From positions 563,001-627,000 of the forward strand of contig NC_068350.1 in the NCBI RefSeq assembly GCF_014633365.1: 64,000 nt of DNA. The letters run 5' to 3'. A model generated the notes under the pieces. The model did no database searches, had not been told where the DNA came from, and saw nothing but the letters and a program-made list of their open reading frames with translations. Position 1 is the stretch's first letter. Every line of letters begins with the position of its first letter. Of the stretch, positions 51,401 to 63,400 are shown piece after piece. The position numbers and the translations under genes are program-made. The DNA comes from Diospyros lotus. Taxonomy: Eukaryota > Streptophyta > Magnoliopsida > Ericales > Ebenaceae.

Positions 51401-54400
51401 GAAGGGTAGCCTGCTAGATGTCTTGGTATTTGGATCTTCCCTTGGGAGCTCTGTTCAAACCTGAGACTTTTTGAGATGAAGTGATGTGGAAGTTGGCCTC
51501 GTTGAAGAGGCATTACTCATCTAAGGGTAGAAAGCCTGACTCTTACCAAGGGCGCTCTCTCTAGCAAGACTACTTACACCATGTCTCTGTTTACTATCCC
51601 TTCAGCAGCTAATAAGGCTTGAAAAACTGCGAGGGAATTTCATGGACAGGGTGACTAATGAGTTCAAATTCACTTGGTGAGATAAAACAAGGTCTTTTTG
51701 AAATTTTGATGGAGGGTAGCACACTAGAAAGCTTAGTCAATCCAAAGGCTCTTTTTGACAAGTAATTGCAGATCCAATGCAGAAGTAATAGGTCTTTGTG
51801 GCAAGAGTTATAGTGGCCAAGTGTGATTGGGGTGATTAGTTGTTGATGGGGCCTGATTAGTCAGTCTATGGAGTACGTATTTGGAAAATATTATGCATGT
51901 ATGGGGAACGAAATTACTCTGGCTAGAGAGCCTGGATCTTGGTGTAGTAATAGACCCCTTCAGTGAGTCTTTTCCTGATCATTGTCAGTTCATGTTGGAT
52001 AAGGGAATAATAGTGGGTGTCAGCTTTTCTTAACCCTCTTTAGTTGTGGATTTGAACATTTAGTTTAGGAATGATCACCATGGGGAGGAACAACGGATTT
52101 GGTGCCTTGGAAGGACCATGGTTTTTCCATTAGCTCAATTTGCGGGTATCCCTTCAGCAGTGGTTTCATCATTTTCCCTGGAAAACCATTTGCAAAGCAG
52201 GTAAAGCCCTTTGAACAGCATTTTTAATGATTTTTATTATTTTCGAGCTATTATTATCACTAGTAACTTGAGGAGAAGGAGAAGCATTTGCAGAAGGAAC
52301 CCTCCAATTAAGGTTATGATCACAATTCCTGCTCCCCTGGGAGGCACCAAAAAATGACTACAAGAATTGGGGTTTTGAGCATGAAGATTCCACTAACTAG
52401 TAAAAAGTGGACCTAATCATTGGCATGTGTTAGTACATCTAAGAAACTCGCGGCAGCTTCAAATAGGTAATATATCAATTCTCATTCTTGAAAAAATCAG
52501 GAGGGAGAGAGCCACAACAACTGAGAAGCTACATGAGGTACATACTTCAGATCCCTCTAGGACAAAACGGAAGATGTTGTCAATAAATGGATGTACATCT
52601 TTGTTCATTAACATCTTGGAAATATTTTGCAATGGTTATGGTTAAGGGTGTGAAACCAACTCTCATACAAGCTCCTGGTAACCATTTATCCAACCTTACA
52701 CTAAAATACTTTTGGTACAGCAATTATTGTCATTAATCACCCCAGATTCTTTTATTTCAATGTAAAATTGTTTCCTTTGCGAGTCTATTCACCTAATCTG
52801 CCAAGTTCATATACACCTACATGAGCTTTGGCAATATTCTTAATTACTTCCATAATGAGTATTGTTTTACCCACTCCAAATCCCCCAAATAATTCGATTT
52901 TCTCTCCACAGGAATAGGGGCTACAAAGCCTGCTCCTTCAATTCCTATTTCAAAGATTAAGCCAAACCCATGACTAGGAGTTTTTTTTTTTTTTTTTTCC
53001 TAAGGCTGTGACTAGGAGACTTTATGGCTAAATGATGAGCTTTGGAATAGGAGATGCCTTTCTCAATCAGCCCATATGTCATGGTAGGTGGTTCCTTTGT
53101 GTGTTGTAGAAGGAACGCAAGGTTGGGCTTTTGAGGGTTCTGAGTACTTCACAGTTTTGAAAAGAACCATTCATGTTTCACATTCGTTGTAGTTGAAAGA
53201 GGACCTTCCCTTTTCTTTTGAGTTCCTGCCCAGCATGTTGGATGAGCTTCATGGGGCTAGATAATGTCAAACTCTAGTAGGGTATATGTCATATTGTGAG
53301 TGAGCATTGTAGCAGATTATTTTTGGTGGTCAGTAGCTTGTTACAGAAGCGCCAACTTGCTTTCAGTTACATCCTGTAACTGCCAGTTGATTAGCTGTAT
53401 AAAAAGCTAATCCAATTTGTATTGAGTATAACATGAATTCAATACAATTTCTCTAATTCTCTCTCCATTCTTATCTCTGCTTCTCTCTCCCTACATTCTC
53501 CTTGCTTGTTCTACATTCCTTTCATTCCAAATACCTAAATTCAGGACCTAGGTCTTGACAGATATATAGATCTTTTTGTTTGTGGCCAAGTGGAGCCCAG
53601 ATCTTTCGTGCAGTGCCCTCCCCACCCCCCAGAGAGATTCTTTCTTTTGTTCTACTTCTAGTGTTATTTATCCCAAAAAAAAAAAGTTCATCATAAAAAA
53701 TTTAACAATATAGAATTTGAGAATACAAGGAGAATTCTGCTGTCTGATATTCCTTAACATTTTTCTATACAAACAGATGCACTGGTTTGGTAAATTCTAT
53801 TTTGATCTTAACCAAATCACATATTGTTATGAGTTTCTCACAAAATAAATTAAGTAAATAACTAGAGAAGATCGCATCAAACCAATAGAACTAAATCCAA
53901 GTACTTGAGTTGTATAGATCAGTTTTTATTTTCAACCAATAACAAAACAGAACTCAAAACATTACAGGCAATAAGCCAAACTACCACCTTAATCAAACCC
54001 AACACAAACCTCTCCACCACAAGGATGCAGAACTCAGAAAGGATTCCAAATCATTTACATGGTTTGTCCAGTTACATGTTATTAGAGGATCAGGTAATAC
54101 TGAACTCATACAAAGCAATGCACGTTGCTATCCTCTTATTGCATTTACTTGTGAAAAGGAAGAGAAAAAACGAACAGCTGCAAAATATAGGCCTTGGTAT
54201 CCATTGCTACATTTAGTTTTTCTCCTAGAACAGCATCTGCATGACAGGCTTAGATGCAGTGTAATCAAATATATGAAAAAACCCCATTTATAACATTAAT
54301 TATCAAGTTTTGACCATCACAATCAGCAACACAGTAATGGCATGTCACGAGAGGAACCAGACCACTATAGCCATTTTTAATTTTTACTTTGCTTTTACAG

Positions 54401-57400
54401 CTGTAATTACTGATATAGTAGTTAGTTTCTGTCATGTGCGAGAGCTTAAGGGTGTAGGCAAGTTTGTTATAACTGTGAAGGGTGTAGGGCCCGCCCTGGC
54501 AGGAGAATCTTCTTCTCCCAAACGCCTTGCATAAATTCTCCACACCTCGTGGATGGATATCTTATCGAGAATATTACAAAATTCTGATTATCCCTTTCCT
54601 TCTTCTCTCTGTTCTCCCTCATTTCTTCTCTCTTTCTCTCTTATCTGTCTTTGTTTTATACTCTTTGTTCTTGCGAGAACCTTTCTAATTCTCATTGGAT
54701 TAGAAAGAGGAGAATTGTCAGGCTTAGACCGTGACAAATTTGGTATTAGAATGACGATTCTCAGCCGATGCTCTGTTGGATAGCCAAGATGGCAGAAGGA
54801 ACCCGCATGAAAAACTTCAAGTTGCAGCTGCAACAAGTCTTCTAGACTATGACGGATTTCTAGAACTGAGTAGACCAACTGGATCGTAAGTTGGAGAGTT
54901 CCATGGAGGGACTAAAACGGAGGTTGGAAGGCTCGATAGCGAGGGTGTGAGAGGAATTGGGAGCTCAAATGCAGCAGTTCATGCTGATGTTCACTCACCA
55001 GAACTTGGTAAGAGTATCCCCTAACTTCCCTCCAAGAGAAAGGACAAAACCAATTCTACAAGGGAAAAGGATGAACCGAGGAAATGGGACCTCTAAGATT
55101 GAGGTAGACCCGGATGAGGAGTTAGAAAGAATGATGGGTAGGGACAAGGATGACCAACCTAATCCCCATCATCTGGGGTTTCCCATGCCCCGGATGGAAA
55201 TCCCAGTCTTTGAAGGAGCTAATCCCCAATGGTGGTTGAGGAAGTGTGAGAGGTTATTCAATTGGTATAATATACTGTCATGAACCTAGGGTTCATAACA
55301 AGTTTGGAATTGGCAATCGGAAGGATCCGATTGAATAGGACTGAAACAGAATGATTTAAGAGTGAAATTTGGATAGAAATGGGGGAAGGATGTAGAGAGA
55401 AATGAGGGAGAGCAATAGAAAGAAACAAGAGGGAAAAGGGAGATAAATTGTAAAGAGAATCAGAATTTCATTGATCAATTCATGCATATCCTCTCCTCTT
55501 ACAATTAACCTTTTTATAGGCATAGTAGCTAGTTAACTAATTTCTAACAACATCCTAACAGCACCCATATGCTCTAACAACTTGTAAAAATATCCTAATA
55601 AACCATTGCAACCTTATTACAATGATGCCCTTCTATTATTCCTTGGGTCATGACAATTCCCCCCTCTAAGAGTTCTTGTCCCCAAGAACTTGCAACAACT
55701 ATTCATTACTTTTCATCCAATAACCGCTTTCTCAATCCATTTCATTCTTCTTGCTTGCTTGCATCTTTTAGGCCTCTTCTTCTTTGTTCTTAGGTTTCCA
55801 AGATCCATCCCAAGCATACTTTGGCCTAGAGCTTCAATTGAAGAAATCTGATCGAGTTCAAGTTCGATGCCCCCACCTTCTGCAATGGCTGGCTGACTAA
55901 AATTAGTCTCCCTTTCCAATACAAGGATGAATAACGAATCTACAGCCATAGCTGCCTTTACTGTGTTCCCATTCAACCCATGGCCAATCTCTGTTGCAAA
56001 AATATCAACATCCTGGAAATATAGTGATGAAAAGTTGTAGACTTGCCTTGGGTGCTCAGACCAATCCTGTCTGTGAGCATTGGAATTAGGGGTTGCTGTG
56101 ATTTCAATCCCTGATTTATCAACTTCCAGCTCTTGTAAAGTGTGATCTTTACAGATCTCCTCATCCAATCTACTTTCATGTTCTGAATCCTTAGTTATCA
56201 CTGATAAATTGGCTTTGATTCCAGCAACAACTTCCTTAATATTGATTGATTTTTCAGTTGGTTCCTCTTGATTCCATGCAAGTAATCCAGCAACTTCTTT
56301 TTCCCCGTCTTCATCGAGATATTTCTCTACATGCACTTCTCCTTCAAAAGGATTCGTGGGCTCCTTTTGATCTGCTGTCCTATCAACTTGATCAATATAA
56401 TTTTCCTTGAGATTATGCTTTTCACCACCAAAATTACTCTCAATATTGCAGCCATCTTTTTGGTCACTGCTGCCTCAATCAAAATGTTTCTTTTTCTACC
56501 CAAAGTCTAGAGTAGGCAGTGAATCGATCATTCGTAATCTTGTCTCCTCCTTCGGCTGCTCCACTCTAAGGAATTTCTCCTTGTTAAAACTTCTGTGATA
56601 ATCACCAAAATATTCCACCGAAAAGTTGTAATGATACTTCTTAATAAGTATCATCACGAACTCTTGTAGCTTCTTGCGGAACATACGGCCAAATTCCTCG
56701 CACGCTTCATCAATCCCACTTCTTTTTACCTTGTTCCCATGGCTGATCTCCTTCTCAAAATCCTTTCCCCATGTTTGATGCTTCTGGCCAATTGAAAATA
56801 CAGCCTTCTTTGTCTGCCATAGAGGCTCCATTCCCATTGAAAATGAAGCATTATGCTTCACGTATGTACTGTCGCCCCTAGCTTTATGAGTAGGATACCC
56901 CACTGAAAATGCAGCACTGGTCTGCTGCAATTGAAGTTGCTCTCTTGCTTGAAAATTAGCCACTGAAAATGCAGCACCATTCGGCTACAATTGAGACCTC
57001 ATCTCTTTTTGATATCTGATTCACAGCAAGCACCTAGAATAAACGATTGCCTCTCACCCTCAACGGTCTTCAATTTCTCAGCAATATGAGCCACCTGCCT
57101 TCCAATTCAATGCTTATGTTAGCAATCACCAAAGAAATTGTTGTAAGCTCACCTATGTCGACCTCAATTCAACAAAATAATCGGAACTATTTGGTCTTGC
57201 TTGTCCACAACACCAAGTCGCTTGCACCCCCAGATCTGTTCGTGGACCTCGTTTAATGCCAAGAACACTACTGGCCTTGCTCGTCTCACCATGTTGGACC
57301 CAATTGCAATTGCCCAGTTCTTGGTCAGAGGAATTCAACCGGAATTCTCTAGGTCTGCCTCATTTTCTTGCTCTGGAAAGAATCGCCTGCCACAATTGCC

Positions 57401-60400
57401 CAGCGGAATCTGTCTTCTATGATGATCAACTCCGATGCGGTCGATACACTTTTTCGGATTCAAACCGGAAATCGCTTAACTCGTTTCACACATCAGTTAT
57501 GAGCAAGAATTACCGAGATTTGCAGCCGAGAGTCAATGGAACTCCTTCCAATCCTGATTGGGCGATATTTCCGATCGGAGGTGTTCAATCCGTTCACCCA
57601 GACTGCTGGACTCACCTCGAACCCTTCCTTTGGTTCTGCCCAATCACCAACCGTTGAAAATGGCCACGACACCCACTACACTACCATCAGGAACCTGCTG
57701 CACAATTACCAGGCCTACTGTAATTAACTCGGCTGCAACACCCACTTCCGTGCCCACAATCGCTTGGAACTCCTGCACCAGTCTCGACCTCCTGGCCATT
57801 AGCGTCGACCTCTGTCACCCACTCCAGTCACGACCTTCTAGGCCGAGGACCACTAGTAGATAGCTCCTTGAATTCGCTTGGGTTGCTGAGAATCGTGGTC
57901 GTATCTCACCTCCTCTATCACGATCAGATCTGAAAATTCACTAGCCTGATACCATCCTTCGAAGTGGCCTCCAGATGTCAGCAACATGCTTGAGTTTCAC
58001 AACCGAATGTCACTGTCGGCTTCACCTCCAAAAATCCACAATGCTTCCAATCACTTCCTTCAACTTGACCATCAGAGTCTTAGTCGAAGTCACTCCTCCT
58101 ACTTCTCCTTTAGATCCGAGCCGACACTCACGTCCTTGTGTGTCGGAATTAATTCCGAGATTCAATGGCCGTCTTCGTCTTCAAAACTCAAACAGGAGTA
58201 TCCCTGATCTGCAACTAAATTGCCGATTAGAATCACTTAACGTAATGGATCAACCACCTCTGTACTCTGATTTTAATCATTGAAATTAATTTCAATAGCC
58301 TTCTAATTGAATCGGACCTCAAGCTAGGGACAGCTACAACCCAATCACTGTCCAATCATTCCAGAACTACCAGAATTAGAAAAACTCATATCGTTGAATA
58401 GGATTTGATGGAATCATAGCCGAGAACCGTTGGCTCTGATACCATTTGTCATGAACCTAGGGTTCATAACAAGTTTGGAATTGGCAATCGGAAGGATCCG
58501 ATTGAATAGGATTGAAACAGAATGATTTAAGAGTGAAATTTGGACAGAAATGGGGGAAGGATGTAGAGAGAAACGAGGGAGAGCAATAGAGAGAAACAAG
58601 AGGGAGAAGGGAGAGAAATTGTAGAGAGAATCAAAATTCCATTAATCAATTCATGCATATCCTCTCCTCTTACAATTGGCCTTTTTATAGGCATAGTAAC
58701 TAGTTAACTAATTTCTAACAGCATCCTAACAACACCCATGTGCTCTAACAACTTGTAAAAATATCCTAACAAACCATTGCAACCTTATTACAATAATGCC
58801 CTTCTATTATTCTTTGGGTCATGACATATACCGAGAATGCTAAGGGTGAACTTAGCCACTGCATATTTCAATGAAGTAGTGGATGCCTAGTTTTAGGGGT
58901 GTTTGAGGGTGAGAGGGGAGTATACTTGGGAAGAGTTCTATGAAAATCTTTGTGAGCATTTTGGGGAGAAAAGTATGGTGGATATTATTGAGGAATTTAA
59001 CAAACTCAGACAAACCGGAAGTGTGGGAGCCTACCTATAAAGGTTTGAAGAGTTGAGGTCCTATATGATCAACCATAATCCTCACCTCTTAGAAGCTTAT
59101 TTCATGTCAAGCTTTATGAGTGGCCTTAGTGAGGAACTTAGGCCAATGGTTAAGATGATGAGGCCACAGACGGTAGAACAGGCATCTGAGAGTGCCCGTT
59201 TGCAAGAGATGTTAGTGGAGGCCCTAACGAAAAAGCAAAGGCAGCAACCAAAGAGGGTAGTTATGGGGACATCCAACGTAGGAGGAAGGGGTTATAACAG
59301 AGATATGGTGAAGGGGGGTAATGGGGTGAAGAATGCAGTAGGGTCGAGTTCAGTCCCTTATAGAGAGCAATTAAGGGAGCAAAGAAGATTAGTTGGCCTA
59401 TGCTTTCGATGTGGGGATAAATACCATCTTGGACATCAATATAAGAGGCAAATTTTGTTGCTGGAAGGGGATGATGAGGATGAACAAGAGGAAGGAGAGG
59501 AAGTGAGGAAGTTGAGGAGGAGGACAATGGTGAAATATCCATTCATGCTTTGAAAGGAGTAGCCAACAATAAAATCATTAAGGTGGAGGGACAAGTTAAA
59601 GGCTACAACCTCATGATCCTAATCGATAGTGGGAGTACCCACAACTTTCTTGATGAAAGCACGGCCAAAAGGTTAAAGTGTCAACTCACAGGGACACCAC
59701 CCTTGAGTGTGACAGTAGCCAATGGCAATTGGGCGTTGAGCAAATCAGCTTGCAATGGTTTTTGCTGGGAAATGCAAGGGGAGAGGTTTGAAGTAGAATT
59801 GAGGCTATTGCAGTTAGGGGGTTGTGATGTGGTTCTTGGAGTTGATTGGATAAAGGGGGTATGCCCCATTAGCTTTGATTTTAACAGAATAGAGGTGTCG
59901 TTTGAGAAAGAAGGAAGGAAGATGACGTTATCAAAGGGAAAAGAAGTTGGAACCTACAAGATGATCTATGAAAAAAGGCTACAGAGGGTATTCAGGGGGA
60001 AGTGGAATCAGTTGGCACGTCTTTTTTCAATTGTGGCAATAGAGGAGGTACAAGGTGATCGGAGAGTGCTTGGAGATTTACTTGACAGTTAGCACACCCC
60101 AGGGAATGCCGGATCAAGTACACCATTTAGATCTCATTAATAACTTGCTAGTAGAGTATGAGGATCTTTTCATTGAACCCAAATCTTGAATGTTAGACCA
60201 CTCTATTAACCTAAAACCAAATACAGAGCCTATTAACATTAGAACTTATTGTTACCCTCCAATTCAAAATAATGAGATTGAGAAAATGGTTAGAAACATG
60301 CTCCAACAATCCATCATTAGACCTAGCCAAAGCTCTTTTGCTTCTCCAATCCTATTAGTCAAAAAAAAGGATGGATCATGACGATTTTGTGTGGACTATC

Positions 60401-63400
60401 ACCAACTTAATGCCGTGACCATCAAAGATAAATTTCTATACCCTTGGTGGAAGATCTTTTGGATGAGCTTCACCATGCCCAATTCTTTTATAAACTTGAC
60501 CTACGCTCAGGTTACCACCAAATTAGGATGAAACCCGAGGATATCCACAAAACAACCTTTAGGACACACCATGGACACTTTTAATTTTTGGTGATGCCAT
60601 TTGGGCTCACCAATTCCCCTGCCACTTTTCAATCTCTCATGAACAGAATTTTTGAGCCCCATCTTCGAAAATTTATACTTGTGTTTTTTTATGATATACT
60701 CATCTACAACCCTACTTTTGAACAACACTTAACTCACCTCATAATCACCCTTGATATTCTCAGATCTCACCAGCTTTTTATTAAAAAATCTAAGTGTGCA
60801 TTTGGTCAAGGGTAGGTAGAATATTTGGGACACATCATAACAAAGGAGGGGGTGAGTACAAATCCAAGAAAAGTGGAGGCCATGGTGTCTGGGCAAAGGC
60901 CTACTTCAATGAGGGCCTTAAGGGGATTTTTAGGGCTAACCGGATACTACCGCTGGTTTGTAAAGGACTATGGGGTCATTAGCAAGCCCTTCATCGAATA
61001 GTTGAAGAAAGGAGGATTTAGCTGGGGGTCCGAAGCAGAAAAGGCCTTTGAGAAATTGAAAGGGGCTATGACTAGAGTACCGGTGTTAGGGATACCTGAT
61101 TTTAATAAGCCCTTTGTTCTGGAGACAGACGCAAGTGTGACAAGTATAGGGGTAGTCTTAGTGCAAGAAGGAAGACCACCGGCATTCCTAAGCCAGATCT
61201 TGAGCCCTAAACACTTGGGGCTCAACATATATGAAAAGGATTTCATAGCTATATTGATGGTTGTTGACAAGTGGAGGCATTACTTGAAAGGGGGCAGATT
61301 TATAATCAAAACGGATCATGAAAGTTTGAAGTTTATGTTGCAACAAAAACTTCAAACACAACTACAAAGAAAGGGGATAGCCAAACTAATGGGTTTGGAT
61401 TATATGATACAGTACTGAAAGGGGAAGGAAAATAAAGCAGCCGATGCACTTTCAAGATACTATGAAGAAGGGAGTTCAGTAGCTATGTCCTTGGTGGTTC
61501 CTTGGTGGTATGGAGAGGTGGTTAACAGCTATGAGGGGGATGAGAAGGTTAAAGAATTATTGGAAAGACTGACTGTAAGGGCCAATGAGGCTAATGGACG
61601 TACTTTAGTGGATGAAATGTTAACGTACAAGGGTAAAATAGTGATTGGGAACAATGTAGAACTTAAGAAGAAAATCATGCAAGCTTTACACGAATCTCCC
61701 TTGAGGGGGCATTCAAGAGTACAAAACACTTATCTATAGATTAGGCAATTATTTCATTGGCCGAGGATGAAAACAGAAGTTAAGGGGTTTGTGCAAGCTT
61801 GTGACACCTGTAAGAGGTGTAAATCAAAAACAGTAGCTTATCCAGGGCTACTGCAGCCCCTACCTATTCTAGACTAAGCATGGTCAAGTGTGTCTATGGA
61901 TTTGGTGGAGGGATTGCCCAAGTCAAAAGGTAAACATAGTATTTGATGGTGGTGGACCGACTAACCAAGTTTGCCCATTTCATAGGGTTGACTCATCCCT
62001 ACGCAGCTTAGGAGGTGGCTAGGGCTTTCTTGAATCGGGTGGTAAAACTACAAGGGACTCCTAAGTCTATCATTTCAGACTGAGATAGAATCTTTACTAG
62101 TTTGATGTGGCAGGAGCTTATGAGGGCTTTGGGAACAAAATTGAGTATGTTTACAACTTATCACCCCCAGTCTAATGGGTAGACCAAAAGGGTGAACCAA
62201 ATCATAGAAACTTACTTAAGGTACATTTGCCTCTTACAACCGAAAGAGTGGCACAGATGGTTGTCTTTGGACCAATGGTGGTATAACACTAACCACCATT
62301 CCTCACTCAAAATGTCCCCATTCGAAGCCTTATTCAGGTACAAACCACCTGTCTTACCTGTAGTGGGGGGAGGATCTAATGTGGTAACAGTGGAAGATTA
62401 TCTACAAAAGAGGAGGAGGGTGACACAACAGCTAAAGCAGGAGTTGGCTTCAGCCCAAAATCAAATGAAATAGTTTGCCAACTGGCGAAGGAGTGAGAGA
62501 GAGTTTGCAGTAAGGGAAGAGGTGTACTTGAGGCTGAGGTATCCTCATCTAAAGTCCATTACTCAAGGGAAGGTGACCAAGCTTAGTCCCAAATACTATG
62601 GGCCATTTCCCATAGAGGCTAAGGTGGGGAAGGTAGCATACCGTTTGTAGCTACCAATAGGGTCACAAATTCAGCCTATGTTTCATGTATCCCTCTTAAA
62701 GAAGTCAATAGGCACACAACCAATGAGTTTTGCATTGCCTATTCTTCCTAAAGAGGTTAACAAGATGGTGGTCCTAGAAGCTATATTGGAGAGAAGGGTG
62801 TACAAGCATGGGCTCCTCTTATTCAGGTCTTGGTCAAATGGCAAGGTAGCTCGGCTGATAGCAGTACTTGAGAGTATCTTCCTGATCTCCTAAAGCAATT
62901 TCCAAGGACTGCTAGCCTCCTCAGCATTTATTGAGGACAAGAAAGTGGTAAAGGAGGGGGAAAATGTCACGAGAGGAACCAAACCACTATGGCTAAGGGT
63001 GTGGTAGTTTTTAGTTTTTACTGTTGTAATTACTAATATAGTAGTTAGTTTCTGTCATGTGCAAGAGCTTAAGGGTGTAGGCAAGTTTGTTATAACTGTG
63101 AAGGGTGTAGGGCCCGCCCTGGCAGGAGAATCTTCTCCTCCCAAATGCCTTGTATAAATTCTCCACACCTCGTGGATGGATATCTTATCGAGAATATTAC
63201 AAAATTCAGATTATCCCTCTCCTTCTTCTCTCTGTTCTCCCTCATTTCTTCTCTCTTATCTCTCTCTGTTTTATACTCTATGTTCCTGCAAGAACCTTTC
63301 TAATTCTCATTGAATTAGAAAGAGGAGAATTGTCAAGCTTAGGCCATGACACAACATTACATCCAAGTCCGCCACCTAATTACACCATAATTCTACTTAG

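Larger units (their letters stand above)
54789..59550 (+). pseudogene. gag of the Ty3-type element, interrupted
   Basis: The N-terminal gag part lies at about 54789-55275, including [20 protein letters not shown] and [11 protein letters not shown]. It breaks at the nested element (55276-58826) and resumes at about 58832 with [16 protein letters not shown]. It continues to a zinc-knuckle region near 59400 ([17 protein letters not shown]) in which the last expected cysteine is tyrosine. Stops occur in both halves. Confidence 0.82.
54343..63351 (+). mobile_element. Ty3-type LTR retrotransposon, split by a nested element
   Basis: Plus-oriented element in the DapB intron, antisense to the gene. 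Its LTRs (54343-54736, 394 bp; 62965-63351, 387 bp) start TGTCACGAGAGGAACCA and end GTGACA or ATGACA. TTTGGTATTAGA follows the left LTR as the primer site. AAAGGAGGGGGAAAA precedes the right LTR as the purine tract. The flanks TGGCA and CAACA do not match, so the duplication has decayed or an end was altered. The order gag, protease, RT, RNase H, integrase and a chromodomain-like tail is Ty3-type. Stops are abundant and two catalytic residues look replaced. Confidence 0.9.

Noticed and set aside
57256..58283. Overlapping plus-strand frames of 100-130 codons
   Set aside because: They are antisense to the leader of the minus-oriented non-autonomous LTR element, whose strand is fixed by primer site and purine tract. 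Ser/Thr/Pro-rich content suggests chance frames.
54343..63351. Exact target duplication for the outer Ty3 element
   Set aside because: The flanks TGGCA and CAACA do not match beyond what heavy decay would allow, so I do not claim one even though both LTRs are clear.
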